Source: AC-32 sp963766375
GTDB lineage: Bacteria > Actinomycetota > Thermoleophilia > Gaiellales > Gaiellaceae
Length of the DNA: 64,000 nucleotides
Direction: 5' to 3'
Assembly: GCA_963766375.1 (NCBI GenBank)
Contig: CAVXZG010000009.1
Location: 1 to 64,000 of the forward strand
Position 1 is the first letter of the stretch, and each line of letters starts with the position of its first letter. Shown here piece after piece: positions 53,455 to 62,007 of the stretch. A model generated the notes under the pieces. That model searched no databases and was not told the origin of the DNA. It saw only the letters and a list, made by a program, of their open reading frames with translations. The position numbers and the translations under genes are program-made.

Positions 53455-54891
53455 GTGATCGCCCAGCAACTCGGCCGGCTGGCCAAACACTCCGCAATCT
53501 ACGGCCTCGGCGCGGTCGTCTCGCGCCTGATCGGCGTCTTCCTGCTGCCGGTCGTGACGCGCTACCTGACGCGCAGCGAGCTCGGTGCCGTGGACACGCT
53601 GATCGCGCTCTCGGTGGTGCTCGTGATCGTGCTGCGCGCCGGGATCTCGATGGCGTTCTTCCGCTTCTACTTCGACGCCGAGGACGAGGCCGGGCGGACG
53701 CGGGTGGTGCGCACGTCCTTCTGGTTCACGATGGCCGCGGCGACCTTCGGCCTCATCGCAGGCTGGGCGCTCGCAGGGCCGATCTCGGAGGCGCTCTTCT
53801 CTACCCGGTCGAATGCCGACCTCGTGCGCGCGGCCTTCGTGCTCGTCTGGGCGCAGATGAACTACGAGCAGCTGACCTCGCTCTTCCGGGTCGAGGAGCG
53901 CTCGGTCGCGTACGTGGCTGCGACGCTCGCGAACGTCCTGATCACGGTGGCCTCGACGATCCTGCTCGTCGCCGTCTGGGACAAGGGCGCACTCGGCGTG
54001 CTGGTCGGCAACTTCACCGGCACGCTCGCGGTCTACTTCGTGCTTCTCGCCTACCGCCGCTTTCAGCTCGGGCTCGAGTTCGACCGTCCGCTCTTCCGGC
54101 AGATGCAGCGCTTCGGCCTCCCGCTCGTGCCGTCGGGGCTTGCGCTCTGGGCGATCGACTTCGCCGATCGCTTCTTCCTGCTCAAGCTGAAGGACGCCGC
54201 GGAAGTCGGGTTGTACTCGGTCGGGGTGCGCGTCTCGACGGCGATCCTGCTCCTGCTGATCGCGCTGCGCACCGCCTGGCCCGCGTTCGCCTACTCGATC
54301 AAGGAGGACTCGGAGGCCAAGCGCACCTACTCGTTCGTGCTGACCTACGTCCTCTTCGTCTCCTGCTGGCTCTCGCTGGCGCTTTCGCTGCTCGCGCCCT
54401 GGATCGTGCGCGTGCTGACGACGCCCGCGTTCTACGCGGGTGCCCGGGTGGTGCCGCTGCTCGTCTTCGGCGGCACGGCGTTCATCGCCTTCAACGTGAT
54501 GTCGATCGGGATCGGGCGGGCCAAGCAAACGCAGTTCAACTGGGTCGTGACCGGGGTCGCTGCGATCGTCAACGTTGGACTTTGCTTTGCGCTGATCCCG
54601 CCCTACGGGATGATGGGCGCCGCGACCGCCACGCTCGTCGCCTACGTCGTCATGTTCCTCGGGATGACGGTGCGGGCGCAACAGGTCTTCCCCGTCGCGT
54701 ACCAGTGGCGGCGGATCGCGCTCGTCGTCTCCGCGGCGGTGGGCCTAACGGTGCTCGGGAAGGCGCTCGACGTCCCGCTGGCCGGCGCCGTCCTGCTGAG
54801 CGCCGTCTACCCGCTGATCCTGCTGCCGCTCGGGTTCTACCTCCCGGTCGAGTTGCGCCGGTTGCGCGGGCTCGTCAGCGCGGCCCGCTGA
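53455..54891 (+). CDS. Wzx-type polysaccharide flippase (MOP superfamily)
   Basis: An intact 478-residue protein from GTG 53455 with about fourteen helices. It starts QQLGRLAKHSAIYGLGAVVS then RLIGVFLLPVVTRYLTRSEL, the classic MATE/Wzx beginning. Later segments include RFGLPLVPSGLALWAIDFAD with RFFLLKLKDAAEVGLYSVGV, and GGTAFIAFNVMSIGIGRAKQ. Expected role: flipping undecaprenyl-linked repeat units across the cytoplasmic membrane for polymerisation. It is on the plus strand, divergent from the epimerase (79 bp between the starts) and convergent with the second Wzy-like gene, with element copy C between. Confidence 0.92.
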   Translation: MIAQQLGRLAKHSAIYGLGAVVSRLIGVFLLPVVTRYLTRSELGAVDTLIALSVVLVIVLRAGISMAFFRFYFDAEDEAGRTRVVRTSFWFTMAAATFGLIAGWALAGPISEALFSTRSNADLVRAAFVLVWAQMNYEQLTSLFRVEERSVAYVAATLANVLITVASTILLVAVWDKGALGVLVGNFTGTLAVYFVLLAYRRFQLGLEFDRPLFRQMQRFGLPLVPSGLALWAIDFADRFFLLKLKDAAEVGLYSVGVRVSTAILLLLIALRTAWPAFAYSIKEDSEAKRTYSFVLTYVLFVSCWLSLALSLLAPWIVRVLTTPAFYAGARVVPLLVFGGTAFIAFNVMSIGIGRAKQTQFNWVVTGVAAIVNVGLCFALIPPYGMMGAATATLVAYVVMFLGMTVRAQQVFPVAYQWRRIALVVSAAVGLTVLGKALDVPLAGAVLLSAVYPLILLPLGFYLPVELRRLRGLVSAAR

Positions 54892-56424
54892 GAGACGTTT
54901 TCGGAGGAAGCTCCAACGCGTCGACCGCTCATTTCCGACGGGGCCACGGGCAGAGCCCGCGCCCCTGAGATCGGCACCGCAAGCGGTGCCTTGGGTTGCC
55001 GGGAAGCCACCGCCGCCAGGCCGAGCGCGACCCAGATCGTCGGGTCCTCGAAGAACGCGTTGTAGAACAGGCTGTGCACGGCCACCGCGGCGAAGACGAG
55101 GCCGCACGTCAGCGCGGTGAGGCCCGGCAGGTCGCGCGCGAAGCGGCGGAAGGCAAGCAGGAGGCCGCTCGCGAGGAGCCAGACGTAGAGCAGCAGGCCC
55201 GGCAAGCCGGTCTCGGCCGCGACGGTGACCGGGGTGTTGTGCGAGGCGGCGGCCTTCGGCTCGCGGCCCTTCAGGTGGGTGATCTGCGCGTAGGCGTGCT
55301 TGAAGTCGCCGATCCCGACGCCTGCGACCGGATGGTGCACCGCGATCTTGATCCCGTTGCGAACCAGCTTCCCGCGACCGCCGGTGGAGCTGTTGAGGCC
55401 GCGGCCGTTGCCGAAGAGGTCGTGGCGCACGTTCGGCACAGCAAGAGCACCGACGGCGACCACCACGGCGGCGACCACCGCGATCAAGACCCCGCGGCGA
55501 CCCCAGGCAAAGATCGAAGCGATCACGACGCCGGTGACGAGAGCCGCAAAGCTCGACTGCGAGTACGAGAAGAAGAGGCCGGCCCAGATCGCCGCAATCG
55601 CCGCCGTACAGCCGATCAGCAGCCGCCGGTCGCGTCCGAAGAGCACCGCGACGAGGCAGGCGAGGATCGCGACGACGAGGAAGCGCCCATAGATCGAGGG
55701 GTCCCAGAAGACCGAGTTGACCCGGTAGAAGGGCGCGTAGGCGTTGGCGACGAGCAGCTTCGGGTTCCAGAAGACGTCGCGCGTCTCGTACTGGTAGATC
55801 CCGATCGCCGCGAACACGAGCGCCAGCGCCGCCACCTCGACGAGCAGCCCGAACGCCCACAGGCGGCGCCATTCGAGCCGCGCGAGCGAGACGGCGAGCA
55901 GGCCGAAAGGCAGGTAGAAGAAGAGCAAGTCGATCGCCCCCTGGCGCACGTCGCCGCTCCAGAGGATCGAGAGGCCGGCCCAGGCGACGAAGGCGGCAAG
56001 CGGCCAGGTCACGATCCCGAGCTCTCGTGTGATCACAGGGGCCGTAGGCCGCCACAGCTCCCAGGCCAGGAAGAACGCCGCTGCAGCGACGACGCCGTAC
56101 AGCGGGACGAGCAGATTGGCCTCGGTCGAGCCGACCGTCACGTGAATGCGCGCGGGGATGCAGGCCAGCGCCACGAACGGCAGCAGCCAGGGCCAGCGGC
56201 GCAGGAGGAAGGCGCCGCCGACCGCGAGCGCGAGTCCCACGACGGCGGCGGCCACGAGCAACGGGCGGTGGCCCTTCGGCGCGAGGTAGAGAGCGAGCAG
56301 CAGGGCCCCGAGCGCCCAGGCCGCGAGCCCGGCGAGGCGCTGGAGCTCGGCCCGGCGCCACGATCAGGACGGCCAGCCCCGCGGCGGCGAGCACGCCTCC
56401 TGCCCGGGCCAGCTCGGAGGTCAC
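54837..56424 (-). CDS. Second O-antigen ligase/polymerase-like membrane protein, frame-broken
   Basis: About 500 residues with roughly ten helices, starting at GTG 56424 (VTSELARAGGVLAAAGLAVL) and changing frame near 56360-56270. Core features: GSTEANLLVPLYGVVAAAAF, LSILWSGDVRQGAIDLLFFY, FSYSQSSFAALVTGVVIASI, and the loop VHHPVAGVGIGDFKHAYAQI then SHNTPVTVAAETGLPGLLLY, the His-containing pattern of the Wzy/WaaL family. The frame given runs to 54837, past element copy C and into the convergent Wzx gene; the real stop is probably near 54930-55000. Two Wzy-like genes (the other at 34053) suggest a polymerase plus a ligase, or two glycans. Confidence 0.8.
54921..54992 (-). repeat. Two-hairpin intergenic element, copy C
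   Basis: On the minus strand: stem-loop 1 GGCACCGC-TT-GCGGTGCC (perfect 8 bp), linker CTCAGG, stem-loop 2 GGGGC...GCCCC with inner CGGGC-TCT-GCCCG, then tail CGTCGGAAATGAGCGGTCGA (two or three changes against A and B). It lies between convergent genes, unlike A and B, which lie between co-directional genes. Confidence 0.85.
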
Positions 56425-57344
56425 GGGCTCACCACAAGCAGCGCGCGCGAGACGTGGCCGTTCGCGGCGACGACGAGGTGGTAGGTGCCGGGTGCCCCTG
56501 CGCGCAGGATCAGGAGCGCGCTGCTTCCTGACGCCCCCGCGCGAGCCGAGGTGCCAGCTGTAACGCTTGGCGTCGGTGTCGACCCGGAAGCCGAAGCGCG
56601 CTCCCGTGTGCACCCGCAGCACGTGCGGCCCCACCTCGATGTAGCGCACCCGCACGACCACGGCGCGGGTTGGATTCGAGAGGTTTCCTGCCGCGTCGAT
56701 CGCCCGCAACCGAAGCCGGTGGAGCCCCGGCCGAAGACCGCGCGCAGCCTGGCCGCCCCAGTCGAGCTTCCCCGCCCTGACGAGGCGGTTGACCGTCGTC
56801 TTCCGGTCGCCGTCCACGTAGAGGATCGCCTGCGCCTTCTCGTTCGTCAGATAATGGATGCGCACGGTCTCGTGCCGGAAGTCTCCGTCGGGCGAGAACA
56901 CGAGCGGCTTGACGGAGACGAGCTTGATCAGGGGCGGAGTCGCGTCCATCCGGATCGAGTTCGGCAGGGCGATCGTCCGGCGCTCGCGCGCCAGGTGGAC
57001 GCGCGGCTTGTAGGTGCCATCGGGGACAACATGCCCGCCGGTCGTCGCGTCCGTTCCAGATGAACTGCTGTGTCCCGCGACGGGCCGGCCGCGAGCGGGC
57101 CAGCGTTCGGATCACGTCGCCGTTCCCGTTGACGATCTGGACGGTGAGGCGGTCCTGCTTGCGCAGCAGAAAGCTGATCGGGGCCGTCGCGAACCCCGTC
57201 CACAGAGTCAGGCGCGACGACCTTTGCGACCTGGGTGTCGGTGATCGGGCTTTTCTCGAGCTTCAGGCCCTCGGTGACCGCGAAGGCCGCGGCCGTGCAG
57301 CCGAGGAGGGCCAGCACGACAAGCATCGGCAGAACACGCGCCAC
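56421..57344 (-). CDS. Secreted protein with FlgD/CHU_C-like Ig domains, frame-broken
   Basis: About 307 residues from GTG 57344. N-terminal signal or anchor LPMLVVLALLGCTAAAFAV, then KLEKSPITDTQVAKVVAP. After breaks near 57210 and 57040, two Ig-like units are seen: ATAPISFLLRKQDRLTVQIV with NGNGDVIRTLARSRP, and LVSVKPLVFSPDGDFRHETV with ILYVDGDRKTTVNRLVRAGK and LRLRAIDAAGNLSNPTRAVV. The end is LVVAANGHVSRALLVVSP at a TGA overlapping the Wzy-like gene start. The modules resemble the N-terminal part of the 50717-52305 protein. No catalytic domain is seen; a surface scaffold or glycan-associated role is inference. Confidence 0.7.
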
Positions 57345-57360
57345 GGGGTGGCGAGTGTAG

Positions 57361-58254
57361 TCAGAACGGTTTGGTTGCGGTCTCAGCGGGCGGCCGCCGG
57401 TCGAGCCGCCGGACGAAGCCCCAGACGGCGAAGGCGATCGCCGCAACGATCGCGCCGGTCGCGATCACCCAGTCCGCGCCGGCGAAGTCGATCAGCTTGA
57501 TCCCGCTCAGCATCAGCACCGCCGCGAGCCCGAGCCGCAGCGCGCGCTCGGGCACCTTGAGCGTGAACTGGCTCGTCAGCAGCACTCCGGGGATCGAGCC
57601 GGTGAGCAGCCAGAACATCGTGTGCAGGTCGACGTTGCCTGCGACGAGGTGGCCGAAGCCGGCGACCCAGAGCAGCAGTGCCGCGTGGAAGATGTCGGTG
57701 CCGACGATCTTGGCGACCGTGAGCGGGAAGACGAGCACCATGATCAGGCCGAAGAAGGTGCCGCTGCCGACCGAGGTCAGGCCGACCACGAAGCCGCAGG
57801 TCGCTCCCAGCGCGACGGCGATCACCCGGTCGCGGCGCTGGAGCAGAAACGGCGCGTCGTCCGGCTGCATCCCGCCACGGATGAACGTCTTGGCCACGAG
57901 CCCGATCCCGCCGATCACCAGAGCGACCCCGACCGCGTAGGCCTCGATCGACTCGGCGGAGCCGTAGTGGTGGCTGAGCCAGGTCGCCACCGCCACGCCC
58001 AGCAGCGACATCGGCCCCGAGCCGAGGAACATCCAGAGCACCAGGTGCCCGTGCACGGTCCCGAGCTTCCGGTGCCGAACGGCGCCAAAGCTCTTGAAGA
58101 TCGCGCCGTGGAGGATGTCGGTGCCGACCGCGAGAGTCGGCTTGAAGCCGAAGAAGATGACCAGGATCGGCGTCAGCAGCGAGCCGCCGCCCATCCCGGT
58201 CATCCCGACGAGGGCTCCGATCAGGAACCCGCTGAGCGTGAACTGCCAGGTCAT
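57361..58254 (-). CDS. TauE/SafE-family sulfite/sulfonate exporter
   Basis: An intact 297-residue membrane protein with eight or nine helices and the two family repeats: LIGALVGMTGMGGGSLLTPI (about 9-28) and GATCGFVVGLTSVGSGTFFG (about 150-169), each followed by a TDI(L/F)H(G/A)A motif (VGTDILHGAIFKSFGAVRHR and VGTDIFHAALLLWVAGFGHL). Family knowledge: anion export, often sulfite, sulfoacetate or other organosulfur compounds. It is the last gene of the sulfur operon, 9 bp after the ATP sulfurylase, which fits export of surplus sulfite or of a sulfonate product made by the ComA-type enzyme. Confidence 0.92.
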   Translation of the reverse strand: MTWQFTLSGFLIGALVGMTGMGGGSLLTPILVIFFGFKPTLAVGTDILHGAIFKSFGAVRHRKLGTVHGHLVLWMFLGSGPMSLLGVAVATWLSHHYGSAESIEAYAVGVALVIGGIGLVAKTFIRGGMQPDDAPFLLQRRDRVIAVALGATCGFVVGLTSVGSGTFFGLIMVLVFPLTVAKIVGTDIFHAALLLWVAGFGHLVAGNVDLHTMFWLLTGSIPGVLLTSQFTLKVPERALRLGLAAVLMLSGIKLIDFAGADWVIATGAIVAAIAFAVWGFVRRLDRRPPAETATKPF

Positions 58255-58263
58255 TCTTGCGAC

Positions 58264-59994
58264 CTAGCGGTAAGCCTGGATCAGCACCTCTGCAACTTCG
58301 GGCCGCGTGAACTCGACCGGCGGCAGCTCGCCGTTGGCCAGCAGCTCGCGCACCTTCGTGCCCGAGAGGAAGACGTGGTCGTCGCCTCCGTGCGGGCACG
58401 TCTTCGGCGTCGCCATCGAGCCGCAGACGCGGCAGTAGAAGGCGTGCTCGAAGAACATCGGCTCGATCCCGAGCTCGTGCGGCTCGAACTCGTCGAAGAT
58501 CAGCTGCGCGTCGTAGGTGCCGTAGTAGTCGCCGACGCCCGCGTGGTCGCGCCCGACGATGAAGTGCGAGCAGCCGTAGTTCTTGCGGCAGATCGCGTGC
58601 CAGATCGCCTCGCGCGGCCCGGCGTAGCGCATCGCCGCCGGGAAGGCGGCCACGAGCACGCGCTCGGCGGGGTAGTACTTGTCCACGAGGATCCGGTAGC
58701 AGTCGACCCGAGTCGCGGCTGGGACGTCATCCGACTTCGTGTCGCCCACCAGTGGGTGGATCAGCAGTCCGTCCACGGTCTCGAGCGCGACCTTGGTGAG
58801 GTACTCGTGCGCCCGGTGGATCGGGTTGCGCGTCTGGAAGCCGACGACCCGGCGCCAGCCCCGCTCCGCGAAGGTCGCGCGCGTCTCGGCGGGATCAATT
58901 GCGATCTCCGGGAATGACGGCTCCGCGCGCTCGAAGACGGTCACGCGGCCGGCGAGGTAGAGCGCCTTCTGCTGATAGAGCCGGGCCACGCCAGGGTGGT
59001 CGTCGTCGATCGTGCGGAAGCAATGCTCCGCTTCGCGCTCCTTGTCGTACTCGTACGCCTCGTCCACCTCGAGCATGGCCACCGGTGTGCCGGCCTCGTC
59101 GGTGAGGACGACCTGCTCCCCGTCCGGAGCACGATCGACGGCCAGGCAGACGGGCAGCGCCCAGGGCAGGCCGCGGGCAAGCCGCATGTCCTCGACCACT
59201 CGCTCGTAGTCGTGCCGGTTCATGAACCCCTCGAGCGGCGAGAGCGCGCCGCTCGCGATCATGTCGAGGTCGGAGAGCTCGCGTGAGGTGAGCGGGATCT
59301 GCTCGAGCCGCTCGATGCCGTCGGGACGCGGGCCTGTCCGGTCGACGAGCTTGCCGCCGTGCGGCTCGATCAGCTGCGTGGTCTCGGCCACTGTCATGCA
59401 GTCACCCCGCTCGGGATCAGGCTCGAGCTCCTCGAGCTTCGCCACGACCAGCGCCGCGCTCTCCTCCGGCTCGTGCTGCTCGGTGTCGATCACGAGCTCC
59501 GGATTCGACGGCTCCTCGTAGGGGTCGGAGACCCCGGTGAACTCCTTGATCTCGCCCTTGAACGCCTTTTCGTAGAGGCCCTTCACGTCGCGCTTGGCGC
59601 ACTCGTCGACCGAGGTCTTGACGTAGATCTCAACGAACGTGCCGACCTCGTCGATCCGCTCGCGCGCCTCTTGCCGCGTCGCCTCGTAGGGGGAGATCGT
59701 GGCCGCGATCACGGCGCCGCCCTGGCGGGTGAGCCGCGACGCGACCCAGCCCACGCGCTCGATATGAGTGTCGCGGTCCTCCTTCGAGAAACCGAGGCCC
59801 TTCGAAAGATGTGTGCGCACGGTGTCGCCGTCGAGGTACTCGACGACGAGCCCGCGCCGGTCGAGCTCAGGGCCGACGAGGTGCGCGATCGTGGTCTTGC
59901 CCGAGCCCGAGAGCCCGGTGAACCAAAGCGTGAAGCCGCCGGGCCGGACGTGAGTGGTCTCCGGGTGCTCGGCGGCGTAGATGTGGTCGCTCAT
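58264..59994 (-). CDS. cysC-sat: Bifunctional APS kinase-ATP sulfurylase (or two genes joined by an indel)
   Basis: 576 residues as read. Residues 1-195 are APS kinase: P-loop FTGLSGSGKTTIAHLVGPEL, DGDTVRTHLSKGLGFSKEDR, SPYEATRQEARERI. Residues from about 201 (MTVAETTQLIEPHGGKLVDR) are ATP sulfurylase: GFQTRNPIHRAHEYLTKVAL, the GRDHAGVGDYYGTYDAQ motif, and a Cys-rich loop CRVCGSMATPKTCPH like the zinc site of some bacterial enzymes. The enzyme makes APS and PAPS. The N-APSK/C-SAT order equals that of animal PAPS synthases. The junction EPDPERGDC-MTVAE has a GAGCGGGGTGA sequence where one more G would create a TGA stop just before the ATG, so two separate coupled genes are possible. The start overlaps the cysH stop. 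Confidence 0.9.
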   Translation of the reverse strand: MSDHIYAAEHPETTHVRPGGFTLWFTGLSGSGKTTIAHLVGPELDRRGLVVEYLDGDTVRTHLSKGLGFSKEDRDTHIERVGWVASRLTRQGGAVIAATISPYEATRQEARERIDEVGTFVEIYVKTSVDECAKRDVKGLYEKAFKGEIKEFTGVSDPYEEPSNPELVIDTEQHEPEESAALVVAKLEELEPDPERGDCMTVAETTQLIEPHGGKLVDRTGPRPDGIERLEQIPLTSRELSDLDMIASGALSPLEGFMNRHDYERVVEDMRLARGLPWALPVCLAVDRAPDGEQVVLTDEAGTPVAMLEVDEAYEYDKEREAEHCFRTIDDDHPGVARLYQQKALYLAGRVTVFERAEPSFPEIAIDPAETRATFAERGWRRVVGFQTRNPIHRAHEYLTKVALETVDGLLIHPLVGDTKSDDVPAATRVDCYRILVDKYYPAERVLVAAFPAAMRYAGPREAIWHAICRKNYGCSHFIVGRDHAGVGDYYGTYDAQLIFDEFEPHELGIEPMFFEHAFYCRVCGSMATPKTCPHGGDDHVFLSGTKVRELLANGELPPVEFTRPEVAEVLIQAYR

Positions 59995-60650
59995 GTGCCT
60001 CCTAGTGGGGTTTCGACGTGAATGCCGCACTCGAGCTTGTCGGAGCCCGCCCAGCGGCCGGCCCGCTCCTCTTCCTCGGGGTTCGTCGGCCGGGTGCAGG
60101 GAATGCAGCCGATCGAGCGGAAGCCCACGTCGTGGAGCGGGTTGTAGGGAATCTCGTTGACGGTGATGTAGGCCCAGACCCGCTTCTCGTCCCAGTCGGC
60201 GAGCGGGTGCAGCTTCCAGACGCCGTAGCGCTCGGACCACTGCACCTTCGGCGTGGTCGCGCGGCTCGGCGACTGGTCGCGGCGGATCCCCGAGATCCAG
60301 GCGCCGTACGGCTCGAGCGCCTCCAGCAGCGGCTCGACCTTGCGGATGTGGCAACAGCGGTCGGGGTCGGTCTCCCAGAGGTTCGGGCCCTCCGCGCGGT
60401 GCTGCTCGGCGACGGTGATCACCTTGGGCGGCGGCTGCAGGCTCAAGCCGTAGCGCTCGACGAGGCGGTCGCGGGTCTCGTAGCTCTCCCGGAAGAAGAG
60501 GTGCGTGTCGAGCTCGATGATCGGCAGGTCGAGGCCGAGCTCGGAGACCATGTGCACGAGCGCCGACGACTGCTTCTGCCAGGAACAGGTGAGGCAGAGG
60601 CGGTCGCCGAACTCCTCGTACGCCCAGCGCAGGACGTCCTCCGCGCTCAT
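59991..60650 (-). CDS. cysH: APS/PAPS reductase, iron-sulfur type
   Basis: 219 residues. The sulfonucleotide-binding fold has LCLTCSWQKQSSALVHMVSE, PIIELDTHLFFRESYETRDR and ISGIRRDQSPSRATTPKVQW. Two cysteine pairs, DPDRCCHIRK and SIGCIPCTRP, are the [4Fe-4S] ligands that mark APS-type reductases, and the C-terminal KLECGIHVETP has the catalytic Cys. It reduces APS (or PAPS) to sulfite with thioredoxin. It overlaps the APS kinase start by 4 bp (ATGA), so activation and reduction are co-expressed. No sulfite reductase follows in the window. Confidence 0.95.
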   Translation of the reverse strand: MSAEDVLRWAYEEFGDRLCLTCSWQKQSSALVHMVSELGLDLPIIELDTHLFFRESYETRDRLVERYGLSLQPPPKVITVAEQHRAEGPNLWETDPDRCCHIRKVEPLLEALEPYGAWISGIRRDQSPSRATTPKVQWSERYGVWKLHPLADWDEKRVWAYITVNEIPYNPLHDVGFRSIGCIPCTRPTNPEEEERAGRWAGSDKLECGIHVETPLGGT

Positions 60651-60666
60651 CGCCTCGAAGTCGAGC

Positions 60667-61428
60667 TCAGGCAGGGGCGGGGCGCTCGTCAGAGAGCAGC
60701 ACCTCCTTCAGCGTGTCGGCGCGGAGCCCTAGGCGCAGCGTCTCGAGCGGGATGACCTCGTCGGGCGGGATGTTGCCGAGGTTCACGGCCGGGCCGAACT
60801 GCTTCACGAACCAGGCCTGCGAGCCCTTCGACGGCGCCTCGAAGATCAGGTCGGCGACGTCCACCTCGTGCGCGATCTCGTCCACCAGTCCGGTGCGCAT
60901 CTCGCCGGTCGGGCGGTAGATCCCGGCGGTGCCGCCCTCGCGGCCCTCGGTGATCACCTTCCAGGCGCCAGCCTCGAGCTCGCCCTTGATCCACTCGACC
61001 CACTGGTACGGCGCGAACACCGCCTCGGCGTCCTTGGATCCGACCTCGGAGAGGACGGTGAAGTCGCGCGCGAAGTCGGCGATCAGCTCGAGCTTGCGCT
61101 CGCGCGGCAGGTCGATCACGCCGTCCGAGATCTCGACGTGCGTGAGGCCGAGCTCGCCGAGCCAGCGCTTGTACTCGTCGAGCTTGTCCTGGGCGTAGAC
61201 GACCTCGAAGAAGGTGCCGCCGATCACGACGGGCTTCTCGCGCAGGATCTCGAGCTTCCGCTGCAAGTTGGGGGTGACATACGCCGTCCCCCAGCCCAGC
61301 TTGACGATGTCGATGTAGTCGCCGCTCGTCTCGAGCACGTCCTCCCACGCATGGGGCCCCAGGCCCTTGTCGATCACGTGGGTCAGGCCGCCGTCGCGGC
61401 GTAGGTCGAGGAAATCAGAGCCGGGCAA
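60667..61428 (-). CDS. comA: Phosphosulfolactate synthase (ComA family)
   Basis: 253 residues from TTG 61428, chosen because GGAGGAG precedes it closely and it gives the natural beginning (M)PGSDFLDLRRDGGLTHVID. The TIM-barrel motifs of the family are DYIDIVKLGWGTAYVTPNLQ, VVIGGTFFEVVYAQDKLDEY, HVEISDGVIDLPRERK, TVLSEVGSKDAEAVFAPYQW, and LIFEAPSKGSQAWFVKQFGP with VNLGNIPPDEVIPLETLRLG. Established reaction: phosphoenolpyruvate plus sulfite gives phosphosulfolactate, first step towards coenzyme M or sulfolactate. It lies between fumarase genes and cysH, which supplies sulfite. The start overlaps the fumarase beta stop by 14 bp. Confidence 0.92.
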   Translation of the reverse strand: MPGSDFLDLRRDGGLTHVIDKGLGPHAWEDVLETSGDYIDIVKLGWGTAYVTPNLQRKLEILREKPVVIGGTFFEVVYAQDKLDEYKRWLGELGLTHVEISDGVIDLPRERKLELIADFARDFTVLSEVGSKDAEAVFAPYQWVEWIKGELEAGAWKVITEGREGGTAGIYRPTGEMRTGLVDEIAHEVDVADLIFEAPSKGSQAWFVKQFGPAVNLGNIPPDEVIPLETLRLGLRADTLKEVLLSDERPAPA

Positions 61429-62002
61429 AGAGCTCCTCCAGTTTCTTGGTCGCGGCGGTCTGGACGTCGTGGTAGAGCGAGTTGCCGTGGGCGTCGATAC
61501 CGACCGTGAGCGGGCCGAAGTCCTTGACGCGGAACTTCCAGAGACACTCGGGCATGAGCTCCTCCCAGGCGACCTCCTCGATCTCCTCGATCTGCGTCGT
61601 CTCGAGCGCGGCCGCGCCGCCGACGATCGCGAAGTAGACCATCCCGAGGCGCTGCATCGGCTCGATCGCCACATCGGGGAAGCCGCCCTTGCCGCAGATC
61701 GCGCGCACGCCGTACTGGGTGCCGAGCGGCTCGGTGAAGCGCACCATGCGAGCGCTCGTCGTGGTGCCGATGCAGACCGGCTCGTACTTGCCGCTGTCCA
61801 GCTTGCGCACGCCCGGCGCGGTGTGGAGCAGGAACGCGCCCTTGAGGTCCATCGGCGGCTCGACCCCCTCGTCGAAGATCCGCATCTGCGTGCGGTCGCG
61901 GATGCCGATGATGTGGCCCTGGACGACGACCTCGTCGCCCGCGCGAAGCTTGAGGATCTCGGCCTCGTCGGTGATCGGGAAGGTGACCTCGTGCGTCGCC
62001 AT
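61415..62002 (-). CDS. Class I fumarate hydratase, beta subunit
   Basis: 195 residues. The family sequence includes LKLRAGDEVVVQGHIIGIRD, GAFLLHTAPGVRKLDSGKYE, VCIGTTTSARMVRF, GKGGFPDVAIEPMQRLGMVY, FAIVGGAAALETTQIEEIEE and MPECLWKFRVKDFGPLTVGI. It corresponds to the C-terminal swivel half of class I fumarase or tartrate dehydratase. The alpha subunit is encoded 5 bp upstream. Together they interconvert fumarate and malate; some relatives act on mesaconate, tartrate or other hydroxy acids, so in a ComA operon a sulfonated analogue is imaginable but unproven. Confidence 0.94.
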   Translation of the reverse strand: MATHEVTFPITDEAEILKLRAGDEVVVQGHIIGIRDRTQMRIFDEGVEPPMDLKGAFLLHTAPGVRKLDSGKYEPVCIGTTTSARMVRFTEPLGTQYGVRAICGKGGFPDVAIEPMQRLGMVYFAIVGGAAALETTQIEEIEEVAWEELMPECLWKFRVKDFGPLTVGIDAHGNSLYHDVQTAATKKLEELFARL

Positions 62003-62007
62003 CGGGA

